From Parageobacillus thermantarcticus (GTDB lineage: Bacteria > Bacillota > Bacilli > Bacillales > Anoxybacillaceae), in NCBI RefSeq assembly GCF_900111865.1, contig NZ_FOJS01000030.1, positions 1 through 34,425 of the forward strand: a DNA stretch of 34,425 nt, written 5' to 3'. The position numbers and the translations under genes were made by a program. Positions 19,196 through 27,047 of the stretch are shown in pieces (position 1 is the first letter of the stretch; every line of letters begins with the position of its first letter). A model generated the notes under the pieces. That model did no database searches. It saw only the letters and a list, made by a program, of their open reading frames with translations, and had not been told where the DNA came from.

Positions 19196-19440
19196 GTGCC
19201 TTTTTCCGTCCCCCTACCCCTGCACAGCTTCCGATCCAAACGAACTTCGCATATCGGCCAGTTGCACCGCCAGTTTTTCCAATTCATAAATATTCTATTT
19301 CCATTTGTCTGCTGTCCAGCAGCCAATGTATCTGTTCCTGTTTTTCCACCAAGTTTTCCCCCTTTGATCTCCCTGCGAATACGTCGTTCCAAGGCATTTG
19401 TTCCTTTTCCTTGAAACTTGAAATATAAACCAAAACCTCT
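19196..19440 (-). pseudogene. Decayed small gene (coiled-coil type)
   Basis: Two frames appear to be pieces of one small protein. MPWNDVFAGRSKGE to LDSRQMEIEYL ends at a stop near 19284, and YELEKLAVQLADMRSSFGSE continues in another frame and ends near 19218. A one-base frameshift near 19287 would join them. It lies upstream of the 126-residue gene on the same strand. No family is recognised. Confidence 0.35.
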
Positions 19441-19465
19441 CCCCTACAACATCCTCCCGTCCCGC

Positions 19466-21231
19466 TCACTCCACTTTCTTACCCATCACCCGCTCGATCA
19501 TCGCAAGCAGAGCCAGCCTTCTTTTTTCAAAAAACTGGTCAAAATCATCCGCTCTTATCGATGCCACATCAATGACATGCGTTTGCAGGATGTCATCCAA
19601 CACCGCTGCCGAAACGCCTTTCCTCTCCTCTAGTTTCTTCAAATATACACTTGGAGCATCACGCCAATCATCCGATTCGTTTTATAGGACAATGGGGTTT
19701 TATTCATAATGCAATCGTACTTCGCTTTCTCAATCCCCCGTTTTTCGCAATAGTCACGAGGGAAAATATGGTGAATATCAATCGATTCGCCGTAATACGT
19801 CTGAATATCGATCGGCACCCCAGATAAGAAATCCCACGCCCCTTCCCTCATGAGCAATGCGTGCAACCCTTTATAAGCGGCGCTGTTTCGCGTGCGCAGC
19901 GTGAAGAGGCGATCAGCGGCGAAATGGGCATCCCACACCGTCGTCGGCTCCGCACCGCCGCGAATCCATTCGACGACTTCCACCACGTCACGGGCAATCC
20001 GCGTCTCCGTCGCTCCTCCATACAATTCACCCAATACACCGCACCAATACCAACGGGCGATTCGGTCACGGACACAAACATTGTGCGCCTCTTTTCCCAG
20101 CTCGACAAAAATGGCCGCCAGCGGGATCAACTGGGTGCCGTACGGCAAGTCGCGCGCGGAAAACACATGTTGCTCATGCAAAAATTGAGCCGCCTGAATA
20201 AACCCTTCCGTCACCCGATCCGCCCATCTTTGGTAATCCGCCAACGTCAACTGCAAGATGTCGCGCCGCTTGCAGCTGACCGCCACACCATCCCCCGCTT
20301 TTCGTCGATTGTACGTGGCCAACAACGCAACTGCCTGCAGGAAGTCGGTGTTGCTGATATCGGCCAACACTTTGTTGTAAATTTCTCCAGATCTCTTTAA
20401 TTTTGCTTCCTTCTCTTCCCAATCATCCCTCAGCTTGAAATCTTCCGCCGCAAATGTGGCGGTAAGAAGCTCGAAGACGGTCAGAGAGACGCCCCCCGTG
20501 TTTACATTCTCAAAAACTTGGCAAACCGCCTCTTTCGGAGTCGGCTTCCGAAGCATAATAACAGGCACTTGATATTGCTGAAAACGGGGAAATACGTCCG
20601 TCATCAACTTTTGCCACTTCAATGACCGTTCCGCAATTTTCGTTGAATCCGAAAAATAGCGCGTCTGCCACGCCAACAACCCCGCAGGATCGAAAAGCAA
20701 ATTCACCGGAAGCATTCCCGCTTCGCATTCTTTCTCCAAGTCAGAACAATCAAGAACAACCCTCCCTCCCGGTCCGCGAATGATCCGGTCTTCCGGAACA
20801 CTGACGATCGTCTCTTCTCGGTCGACGTTCGGATCTAACATTTTGTCAATGTCAATATAGTAGAACCGTTTGATTGCCTTGTCTCTCTTGTCTCTTGTCG
20901 CTACAGGCGTTTTCAATTTCAATGATTGAAACAACGCCGTCAGCCGCTGTTGACCGTCAAGAATCAGCCGTTCCGGTTCCACTTGGTTCACGTTATCGAC
21001 CCCTTCGATCGGCCTTGAGGCAAAACGGACATTCGGATTTCCCGTCTGGAGCATCATCACCGCACCGATCGGATAAGAGAGAGAAACACTGATCAACAAA
21101 TTCCGAATCCGCTCGTCATCCCAAACCCAGCCTCTCTGAAAATCAGGAAGCTGTGTTCGACATTCCTGAATGCTTTCAAGCAAATCAAGCAAACTTTCGA
21201 CCGTACTGTCAAATGTGGTAATCGTGCTCAT
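19466..21231 (-). pseudogene. DUF262/HNH (GmrSD-like) protein with a 1-base frameshift near the C-terminus
   Basis: The N-terminal DUF262 domain shows PDFQRGWVWDDERIRNLL and the LILDGQQRLTALFQSL motif, an NTP-dependent ParB-like fold. The C-terminal nuclease part has DIHHIFPRDYC and the NKTPLSYKTNRMIG block of the His-Me finger/DUF1524-type nucleases. The frame stops at 19639 after NRMIGVMLQVYI, but the next frame continues perfectly as DAPSVYLKKLEERKG for about 65 more residues to a stop at 19466-19468. Restoring one G near 19664-19667 gives NRMIGGDAPSVYL. Family members cut modified DNA or defend against phage. The start is at 21231, with GGAAGGAT upstream. The 530-residue truncated form keeps all catalytic motifs, so residual activity cannot be excluded. 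Confidence 0.85.
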
Positions 21232-21417
21232 ATCCTTCCCCCTCGTTTCATGAAAAACCCTACACTTCCATACGATTCAATCGACCAATATGCCATCATC
21301 CAATGCATATTCCTGTTGCTTTCCAAAAAACACTTTATTCTTTCGACAATGGCATTCTTGTTCCTCCTGCCGCGCAGCGTTTGGCAGAAACATCCCCCAG
21401 CCAACGAAAATCTGTGG

Positions 21418-21446
21418 TTGGATATAAAAACAAAATATTGTATATT
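21418..21446 (+). promoter_or_regulatory. Promoter of the GNAT gene
   Basis: TTGGAT (21418-21423), 17 bases, TATATT (21441-21446). The -10 lies inside the palindrome at 21437-21460, so a bound regulator would block polymerase. Confidence 0.65.
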
Positions 21447-21460
21447 TATAAATATACAAT
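21437..21460. promoter_or_regulatory. Perfect 24-bp palindromic operator
   Basis: The half-site ATTGTATATTTA (21437-21448) is repeated exactly in inverted orientation (21449-21460), 24 bases upstream of the GNAT start and overlapping the -10. The AT-rich dyad is loosely like an ArgR box (TNTGNATWWWWATNCANA), which would fit the ArgA-like gene it precedes, but the match is imperfect and the regulator is not known. Confidence 0.6.
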
Positions 21461-21484
21461 GACGATTGATCGCGAGGGATCCAA

Positions 21485-21937
21485 ATGCAAATCGACCATG
21501 CCGTCACGAGCGATGTCAAAGACATGCACGCGCTCATCCAACACTATGCGGAAAAAGGATTGGTGTTGCCCCGCTCGCTGCTGTCCATCTACCAGCACTT
21601 GCAATGCATGTATGTCGCCAGGGAAAACGGTCAAATCGTCGGCACCGCTGGGCTGCATATCCTAGGGCACGATCTCGGGGAAGTGCGTTCGCTCGTCGTA
21701 TCTCCTGAGCATATGGGGAAAGGAATCGGCCGCCTGCTTGTTGAACATATTGCGAACGAAGCGGCCAGACTCGGGGTGAAGCGGTTAATCTCCTTCACGT
21801 ACCAAGTGGAGTTTTTTCGAAAATGCGGGTTTGAGATCGTAGATAAATCAACACTGCCGGAAAAAGTGTGGATTGACTGTGTCAATTGCCCGAAACTCGA
21901 CTGTTGCGATGAAACAGCCATGATCAAATACATTTGA
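21485..21937 (+). CDS. GNAT N-acetyltransferase, ArgA-like
   Basis: This 150-residue single GNAT domain has the acetyl-CoA loop in VSPEHMGKGIGRLLVEHI (about residues 75-92) and the beta-bulge segment VEFFRKCGFE. The C-terminal VWIDCVNCPKLDCCDE with clustered Cys is typical of the short N-acetylglutamate synthase-like group. It may acetylate glutamate for arginine synthesis or another amino acid. The start at 21485 has GAGGGAT upstream. It is transcribed alone from the promoter at 21418-21446. Confidence 0.85.
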   Translation: MQIDHAVTSDVKDMHALIQHYAEKGLVLPRSLLSIYQHLQCMYVARENGQIVGTAGLHILGHDLGEVRSLVVSPEHMGKGIGRLLVEHIANEAARLGVKRLISFTYQVEFFRKCGFEIVDKSTLPEKVWIDCVNCPKLDCCDETAMIKYI

Positions 21938-22286
21938 CCCTCCTCCCACCCGCATGGCGGGAAAGGAGGGAGAGCCCTTGGAAAAACCTTTTTTCCTCCG
22001 CTGTTTCGCTCTCTATACCCTTAACTAAAAACGAGTATGTTCGAAACTGGAAGGCTGGTGATTTCGTGAAAAATCGCGGAAAACGGAATCTCTTCTCAAA
22101 TTGAGAAGTCCTGTAAAATCAACGCTTCTCTTTCAGCCGAAAGCAACGGGTTCGGCGAAATCGGTCGTTTTTCACCAGCCCTCTAGAAAATAAAACCGCT
22201 TTGCCCCCGACTCGTGCGCCCCAGCCGCATTAAAGTAGCGAAGGATGATATAGTTGAGTCCATGCCAGAGGCAAAATCGGCCAAAA
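21938..22286. other. 349-bp gap with terminator-like and inverted-repeat structures
   Basis: Directly after the GNAT gene a G/C-rich imperfect hairpin (CCTCCTCCCACCCGC with GCGGGAAAGGAGG, about 21942-21975), with T-rich sequence ~20 bases later, probably terminates it. The inverted-repeat block at 22051-22183 is listed separately. The remainder shows no gene. Confidence 0.45.
22051..22183. repeat. MITE-like ~130-bp inverted-repeat block
   Basis: The outer inverted repeats AAGGCTGGTGA (22051-22061) and TCACCAGCCCT (22173-22183) match at 10 of 11 positions. Inside are CTTCTCAAATTGAGAAG, a second CTTCTC that could pair alternatively with GAGAAG, and GCCGAA/TTCGGC. The block has no coding capacity. 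It could be a miniature element, a fused pair of IS ends or a structured RNA. Confidence 0.4.
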
Positions 22287-22544
22287 CTAATGGATTTGTT
22301 CGTTAATCATATGAAAATTAATATTCACCGGTATAAACTTCTTTATACGCTCAATATCCCGCTTCTTGTAGTCCATAATCACAATGCCAGTAATGACCTC
22401 ATCCTCTTCAGAAAACCGGATAAACACACCAGGAGCTGCTTCGTCATCGTACGACACTTTTGGTTCGCCCAAATAAATATAAAGAACATCGTGATCATAG
22501 TCATAGGAGTATTTAACGTTTTCCTGTAAATTTTGGACGAACAT
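22287..22544 (-). CDS. DUF2283 family protein
   Basis: The protein has 85 residues. YDYDHDVLYIYLGEP and the late strand VITGIVIMDYKKRD are the DUF2283 signature. Members are small and often lie beside toxin-like genes, where they are suspected antitoxins. The start at 22544 is preferred over the GTG at 22553 because CAGGAGGTG is correctly spaced for it. Its first 32 bases overlap the end of the upstream gene, indicating translational coupling. It is the last gene of a three-gene unit. Confidence 0.8.
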   Translation of the reverse strand: MFVQNLQENVKYSYDYDHDVLYIYLGEPKVSYDDEAAPGVFIRFSEEDEVITGIVIMDYKKRDIERIKKFIPVNINFHMINEQIH

Positions 22545-22908
22545 AAATCGCACCTCCTGTCTCTTGGTTTAACCTGCTTTTGGCGATGACGGTAACAACG
22601 TCACCATACGCTTCATCTTCATGGTCGACAATAACGACCAATGCCTTTAGCGACTTAAACTTAGGCAATTGCACAAGATCTATATATTTTTGTCTTGTAT
22701 CATGCTGATCGTCGGGATTATTTGGCAATATAAAACAAGGATCTTGAATGACGCTCTTGACCATATCTTCTTGGCCTATAAACTCTTCCCTTGTATGATC
22801 CCCACCAACAATATGATAATTCCACGTTGTGCTTTTAAGCCGCACCTCTCTGCCTAGAGGGTCCTCAGTTATAAATATGTAGTCTGTATTGATCTTGTTA
22901 CCTTCCAT
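22513..22908 (-). CDS. Toxin-like hypothetical protein paired with DUF2283
   Basis: The protein has 131 residues. The order of elements (a helix with HTREEFIGQEDMVKSVIQDP, then strands LKALVVIVDHEDE and GDVVTVIAKSR) resembles small RelE/barnase-like nuclease folds such as the PBECR and DUF4258 groups, which are frequent partners of DUF2283. I cannot assign a named family and no catalytic set is certain. Its ATG overlaps the stop of the DUF3467 gene by one base (TAATG), and its end overlaps the DUF2283 start. It is a candidate toxin. Confidence 0.65.
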   Translation of the reverse strand: MEGNKINTDYIFITEDPLGREVRLKSTTWNYHIVGGDHTREEFIGQEDMVKSVIQDPCFILPNNPDDQHDTRQKYIDLVQLPKFKSLKALVVIVDHEDEAYGDVVTVIAKSRLNQETGGAIYVRPKFTGKR

Positions 22909-23198
22909 TATTGCTCACTCTTCACACCAATAATACCTAATTGCGAAAGTTCCTGAATCTTTTCCTCGCTTGGCGGGGAAGGGATTTCACCGAATATCTC
23001 TTCATACTGCTTAATGTAATTCAATAACAAATAGGCAAATTGTTTGGCGTGTTGTGGGCTCATAGTAACCTTTCCGAGGTATATATTCTCATCGGGCGAT
23101 TGCTGTTGAAGATTAAGGATAATATCATGAAGACTCATACTTAAACTAATGGAATTACAATAAACATTGAAGGGTCTCTTTTCCATATTCCCTTCCAT
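22908..23198 (-). CDS. DUF3467 family protein
   Basis: The protein has 96 residues. YLGKVTMSPQHAKQFAYLLL followed by NYIKQYEEIFGEIPSP is the DUF3467 signature. The family is small, cytosolic and uncharacterised. The start at 23198 has GAGAGGAAAGG upstream; an alternative ATG lies 12 bases in, at 23186. TATAAT on the minus strand (near 23235-23240) may be the -10 of the three-gene unit; a -35 is not clear. Confidence 0.8.
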   Translation of the reverse strand: MEGNMEKRPFNVYCNSISLSMSLHDIILNLQQQSPDENIYLGKVTMSPQHAKQFAYLLLNYIKQYEEIFGEIPSPPSEEKIQELSQLGIIGVKSEQ

Positions 23199-23314
23199 AT
23201 ACCTTTCCTCTCCCTTTTAAAACGGTATTGTAATTATATTTTACACCTTAAAGAATTTTCTTGCACTCATTTCATTAGGGAAACCGCTGTATATAGAAAA
23301 TGCCTATAAATAAA

Positions 23315-23333
23315 CCGCCCCACCAAGGGGCGG
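23315..23333 (-). repeat. REP-like hairpin beside the RAYT gene
   Basis: CCGCCCC and GGGGCGG form a perfect 7-bp stem around ACCAA immediately after the transposase stop. On the minus strand it is followed by TTTATTTAT, so it may double as terminator. A related hairpin is present at 29489-29515. Confidence 0.65.
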
Positions 23334-23334
23334 C

Positions 23335-23937
23335 CTAATCATCGTCCTTTCCGCTGATGCCATTTCCACGCGCTTTCGATGGCTGACAAGTGACAGATAC
23401 CCTCACCAATTCAGCATATTTTTTCTTCCGCTCTGTTTTTGTGCCTGAAAAGTAATCTAATAATGCATCCATATTCATAAATTTCGGGGGCAGCGATTTT
23501 GGATGCATATACAAATAAACTCTCCAACGGTAAAGTTCCGGCACATGCGCCATATGAGCTTCTACAGGGTTGAGATGAATATATCGACTCACTTCCAACA
23601 TTCCGCTGTCATTGTCAATCCATTTACCATAATAACGCTTTTCAAATACATGTCCCGTCAAACGATAGCGAGTATTATAATAATTCGCATACCGTTTGTT
23701 CATGAGCGCCATGACTTTCGAAACCAGCTCCTGTTTTGAGCGCAGCTGCAGGTGAAAGTGATTCGTCATAAGGCAATATGCGGCTATTTCAAATGGGATT
23801 TTTTCGTGAAGCTGGTGGAGGATATGAAGAAAAGCAAGAAAATCATTTGTTTCCTTGAATAGGGGATCACGCCGATTGCCGCGGCAAACGATATGATAAA
23901 ACCGATGGGGCACCCAGATCCGCTTTTGCCGTCCCAT
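23335..23937 (-). CDS. REP-associated tyrosine transposase (RAYT, Y1/HUH)
   Basis: This 200-residue protein is of the IS200-like TnpA_REP type, which cuts single-stranded REP hairpins. HUH is visible as TNHFHLQL (about residue 60-67), the nucleophile Tyr region as LMNKRYANYYN, and the family blocks FYHIVCRGNRRDPLF and SRYIHLNPVEAHM are intact. The start at 23937 (MGRQKRIWVP) is chosen for family length; the longer frame overlaps the comM fragment. Lacking IS ends, it is probably a domesticated RAYT. Confidence 0.88.
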   Translation of the reverse strand: MGRQKRIWVPHRFYHIVCRGNRRDPLFKETNDFLAFLHILHQLHEKIPFEIAAYCLMTNHFHLQLRSKQELVSKVMALMNKRYANYYNTRYRLTGHVFEKRYYGKWIDNDSGMLEVSRYIHLNPVEAHMAHVPELYRWRVYLYMHPKSLPPKFMNMDALLDYFSGTKTERKKKYAELVRVSVTCQPSKARGNGISGKDDD

Positions 23938-23942
23938 TCTTT

Positions 23943-24660
23943 TTACCTCGCTGTTGCCTGTTGCTTCGTATATGTTTTCAGCCATCTTAGCGTCACCGCT
24001 TCCCAAAGCGATTCATCCGCTATCTCTTCGGTTCCCTTTAAATCGGAAATGGTCCTTGCCAACCGAATGATTTTCGTTTGTACACGATTGCTCCATTGAT
24101 GCTGGGATGCCCATTGCTGCAACAGAAGTTGCTGCCTTGTGGCAAGCGGGCTTTTTTCCATTAATAACTCAAAAGGAACACGCCCATTCGTTATTTCTTT
24201 TCCGTAACGTTCATATTGCTTTCTTCTTGCTTCTTCTACTCTTTTCCTTATGGTTTCCGAAGATTCCGAAACCCTCGTTTCTTTGGTGAAATCAATGACT
24301 TCCAATGACAATAAAACATCCATCCGGTCATAAATCGGCCCGGAAACACGATTTCGATACGCTTGAATTTGTTTCGGACTACATGTGCAATAGCGCGTTC
24401 TTGAGCCTAAATATCCACACGGACACGGATTCATCGTCCCAAGCAAAATAAAGTCCGCGGGATATGTCACCGTCGACGAAATACGGCTAATCGTCACTCT
24501 CTCCGTCTCTAACGGCTGGCGAAGCATATCCAGCGTCTTTTTCGCAAATTCCACCATTTCATCGAGAAACAAAACACCGTGATGTGCCAGCGACACCTCG
24601 CCAGGCTTTGGATGCGTTCCCCCGTCAATTAAAGAAACCGATGAAACGGAATAATTTTGG
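23943..24660 (-). pseudogene. comM: comM/yifB Mg-chelatase-like ATPase, C-terminal half only
   Basis: From VSSVSLIDGGTHPKPGEVSL through the Walker B HHGVLFLDEMVEF, the arginine-finger region and the Cys-rich GTMNPCPCGYLG with YCTCSPKQIQAYRNRVSGP, this is the second half of the YifB/ComM AAA+ family. The Lon-like N-terminal domain and Walker A are missing: family likeness stops near 24660, just at the deoR promoter region. The protein normally helps DNA uptake and branch migration. The 246-residue open frame cannot bind ATP normally. The break coincides with the start of the catabolic cluster. Confidence 0.85.
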
Positions 24661-24716
24661 GCGGTGACAGGCACCAAACCCATCTTAGAATTGAAAAAAA
24701 TTTTCTACTTCCCTTA

Positions 24717-24746
24717 TTGACAAAAGTTAACAAATAGAAATAAAAT
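24717..24746 (+). promoter_or_regulatory. deoR promoter
   Basis: TTGACA (24717-24722), 18 bases, TAAAAT (24741-24746), about 60 bases before the DeoR start. Confidence 0.75.
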
Positions 24747-24765
24747 ATCGTTAAAAGTTAACAAA
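24722..24765 (+). promoter_or_regulatory. Two direct operator-like boxes AAAAGTTAACAAA
   Basis: Identical 13-base boxes at 24722-24734 and 24753-24765 lie 31 bases apart (about three helical turns) on either side of the -10, each centred on GTTAAC. A weaker TTGTTAAAA follows at about 24769. This arrangement suits autorepression by the DeoR protein. Confidence 0.6.
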
Positions 24766-24805
24766 AAATTGTTAAAATCGAACATTTTTTAAAGGATGAA
24801 TACAC

Positions 24806-25573
24806 ATGTTGCCAAAAGAACGACGCCGATGGATTGAAAAACAATTGATCACCCAAGGTAAAGTGGATATCGAAGAACTGTCGCAACAATTAAACGTGTC
24901 AGCAATGACGATCAGAAGAGATTTGGCTCTTCTTGAAAGAGAGGGCAAGATCGTCCGAACACATGGGGGTGCCATTCATCCGAAATCGCTAATTCAAGAA
25001 ACACCGTACTCAACGAAAAAAGAAAAAAATATCGAGCAGAAAAAAGCCATTGCCCGTAAAGCAGTCGAACTGATTCCAGAAGGAGCTAATGTCATTTTAG
25101 ATTCAGGAACGACCACTATTGAAGTCGCTAGGTTGATTAAAGACAGGGAAGATTTAACTGTTATTACTAATGACATTAAGATTGCAGCCGAATTAATGGA
25201 AAGTAAATTAAAGGTGATCGTGACGGGAGGTGAATTGCAAAACCAAGTTGGTACTTTGTATGGCTGGCCTACCCAAGAGTTACTGAAAAACATCCATGCA
25301 GATATTTTCTTTTTAGGGGCCCATGCTGTCGATATTGCATCAGGAGTAACATCGCCCACTTTTGAAAAATCGCTAATCAAAAAACTGATGATGCAAGCGG
25401 CCGAATCTACTTGGTTGCTGGCCGATTCCAGCAAGTTTAACCAAAAGGCTTTTTCTCTCGTTTGCCAACTTTCAGAGTTGGAAGGGATTATTACAGACAC
25501 GGGATTAAGCCAAGAAGACCAGTGTAAATATAGTGAACATGTAAACGTGATTGTTGTACGCCCTATTGAATGA
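24806..25573 (+). CDS. DeoR/GlpR-family transcriptional repressor
   Basis: This is a 255-residue regulator. The N-terminal HTH (residues 1-55) contains VDIEELSQQLNVSAMTIRRD, the family's signature, then EGKIVRTHGGAI. The C-terminal sugar-phosphate-binding DeoRC domain has DSGTTTIEVARLI and LGAHAVDIASGVTSP. It probably represses the downstream kinase-dehydrogenase-permease genes and is relieved by a phosphorylated tetronate, as is usual for this family. The start at 24806 has AAAGGATG 7 bases upstream. The promoter carries repeated boxes likely bound by the protein itself. Confidence 0.9.
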   Translation: MLPKERRRWIEKQLITQGKVDIEELSQQLNVSAMTIRRDLALLEREGKIVRTHGGAIHPKSLIQETPYSTKKEKNIEQKKAIARKAVELIPEGANVILDSGTTTIEVARLIKDREDLTVITNDIKIAAELMESKLKVIVTGGELQNQVGTLYGWPTQELLKNIHADIFFLGAHAVDIASGVTSPTFEKSLIKKLMMQAAESTWLLADSSKFNQKAFSLVCQLSELEGIITDTGLSQEDQCKYSEHVNVIVVRPIE

Positions 25574-25623
25574 GAATGAGTATAGGCAGTCCCAACTTCA
25601 ACTAAAAATCAACGTCATATGAA

Positions 25624-25667
25624 AAACCCCTTACTGTCCTGCTTGGTGATAAACAAAAATAAGGGGG
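25624..25667 (+). promoter_or_regulatory. Leader hairpin upstream of the kinase gene
   Basis: CCCCTTA (about 25627-25633) pairs with TAAGGGG (about 25659-25665) around a 25-base A-rich loop, in the 151-bp gap between the regulator and the kinase. It has no T-run. It could be an mRNA-processing or attenuation structure; no separate promoter is seen. Confidence 0.3.
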
Positions 25668-25724
25668 TGATCCATCGGCAGCGATATAAACGATTTTGAT
25701 AGACAGGGAGGGGGAACAATACTT

Positions 25725-27047
25725 ATGAGAATAGGAGTAATTGCAGATGATCTGACCGGCGCTAATGCAACAGGAGTCAGATTGGCCAAACAAGGATTCA
25801 AAACAGCTACCTTCGTCAGAAACGCACCTTTGACAAATATAGAAAACTACGATGCTATTTGTATTGATACCGATAGCCGATACGCTTCTAGGGAGATTGC
25901 GGAAAATCGCGTACGCCAGGCAATCAAAAACCTCAAACAATGGAATGTGAAGATATTTTGCAAGAGAATTGACAGCACCATCCGTGGCAATATTGGGATC
26001 GAAATTGATACCGTTTTAAATGAACTTGGCGAACATTCTATCGCCATCGTCGTCCCTTCTTTTCCCGACTCGGGAAGAATAACAACCGGGGGATATTTGC
26101 TCGTTGATGGTGTACCTGTCCAGGAAACCGACGTAGCCAAAGATCCTCTTATGCCCGTCAATCAGTCGTTTGTCCCAGACATCATTCGACAACAAAGCAT
26201 CCATTCAGTCTCATTGATAGGGCTGGATGCCGTTCTTTCCGGCGTCGGGAGAATCACCAATAAATTACGGGAAGAAATCGAACAGGGAAACCGAATCATC
26301 GTGGTTGATGCAGTAAACGATGAACATATCGAAACAATTGCCCTTGCGATGACAAAGATTAAAGATAAAATCATTGTTCCCGTCGATCCAGGTCCCTTAA
26401 CCGCTTACTATGCAAGATTATACTTACATCAAGAACTCAACACACAAAAAATATTAATCGTCATCGGAAGTGTGACCTCTTTAACCGGCCGACAACTTCA
26501 TTATCTCTTAGCTAAAACAAACGCTAACCCGGTATACGTAAATCCAGAAAAATTAGCGAGTTTCACAAATAGCTGGAATGAAGAAGTTGAACGGGCCGTA
26601 TCCATTGGCCTAAAAAGATTAGAAACAGAAAACATCTTAATTGTGACTACGTACCACCCCGCGAATAAACTAATCAACTTGAAAGCGTTATCAGATATAG
26701 AGCAAGTATCTGAAGATGCTCTAGCTAAAAGAATAACAGACGGACTTGCCGTAATTAGCAGGAAAATTATCGAGAGTTCCAAGTATCCCATTTCTGGATG
26801 CTTCACAAGCGGCGGCGATGTAACCGCATCCCTTTGCGCCGTAGGAAGAGCAAATGGCATTGAAATTGAAGACGAAGTTCTCCCATTGACATCATTCGGA
26901 TACTTCTCGGGAGGATACTTGGACGGACTCCCTGTCGTCACAAAGGGAGGCATGGTTGGCGACCAACGGTCCATTTATAAAAGTTTACGGTTTTTGCAAA
27001 TGAAAATCAATCACCAAAGGAGTGGAAAACATGTCAGCACAAACTAA
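25725..27047 (+). CDS. dtnK: Four-carbon acid sugar kinase (DUF1537), D-threonate/D-erythronate type
   Basis: This 440-residue member of the DUF1537 family phosphorylates the 4-OH of C4 sugar acids with ATP. The N-terminal substrate domain begins [19 protein letters not shown] and includes DTDSRYAS and [12 protein letters not shown]. The C-terminal nucleotide domain has [13 protein letters not shown] and the glycine-rich [15 protein letters not shown]. Neighbouring pdxA2 favours D-threonate as substrate, giving 4-phospho-D-threonate, but D-erythronate or another tetronate is possible. The start has GGGAGGGGG upstream. Its end overlaps pdxA2 by 17 bases. A consensus cre sequence lies inside the gene. 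Confidence 0.88.
   Translation: MRIGVIADDLTGANATGVRLAKQGFKTATFVRNAPLTNIENYDAICIDTDSRYASREIAENRVRQAIKNLKQWNVKIFCKRIDSTIRGNIGIEIDTVLNELGEHSIAIVVPSFPDSGRITTGGYLLVDGVPVQETDVAKDPLMPVNQSFVPDIIRQQSIHSVSLIGLDAVLSGVGRITNKLREEIEQGNRIIVVDAVNDEHIETIALAMTKIKDKIIVPVDPGPLTAYYARLYLHQELNTQKILIVIGSVTSLTGRQLHYLLAKTNANPVYVNPEKLASFTNSWNEEVERAVSIGLKRLETENILIVTTYHPANKLINLKALSDIEQVSEDALAKRITDGLAVISRKIIESSKYPISGCFTSGGDVTASLCAVGRANGIEIEDEVLPLTSFGYFSGGYLDGLPVVTKGGMVGDQRSIYKSLRFLQMKINHQRSGKHVSTN
26680..26693 (+). promoter_or_regulatory. Intragenic cre site (CcpA)
   Basis: TGAAAGCGTTATCA, within the kinase gene, matches the catabolite-response consensus TGWAANCGNTNWCA at every position. Intragenic cre sites can act as roadblocks to transcription, which would suit a secondary carbon-source operon. 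Chance occurrence cannot be excluded. Confidence 0.5.

Noticed and set aside
22051-22183. Known riboswitch or T-box
   Set aside because: No conserved core sequence of a familiar riboswitch was recognised and no appropriately oriented gene follows directly.
27022-27030. Alternative GTG start for pdxA2
   Set aside because: The AAAGGAG site is correctly spaced for the ATG at 27031, and the family N-terminus begins right after it.
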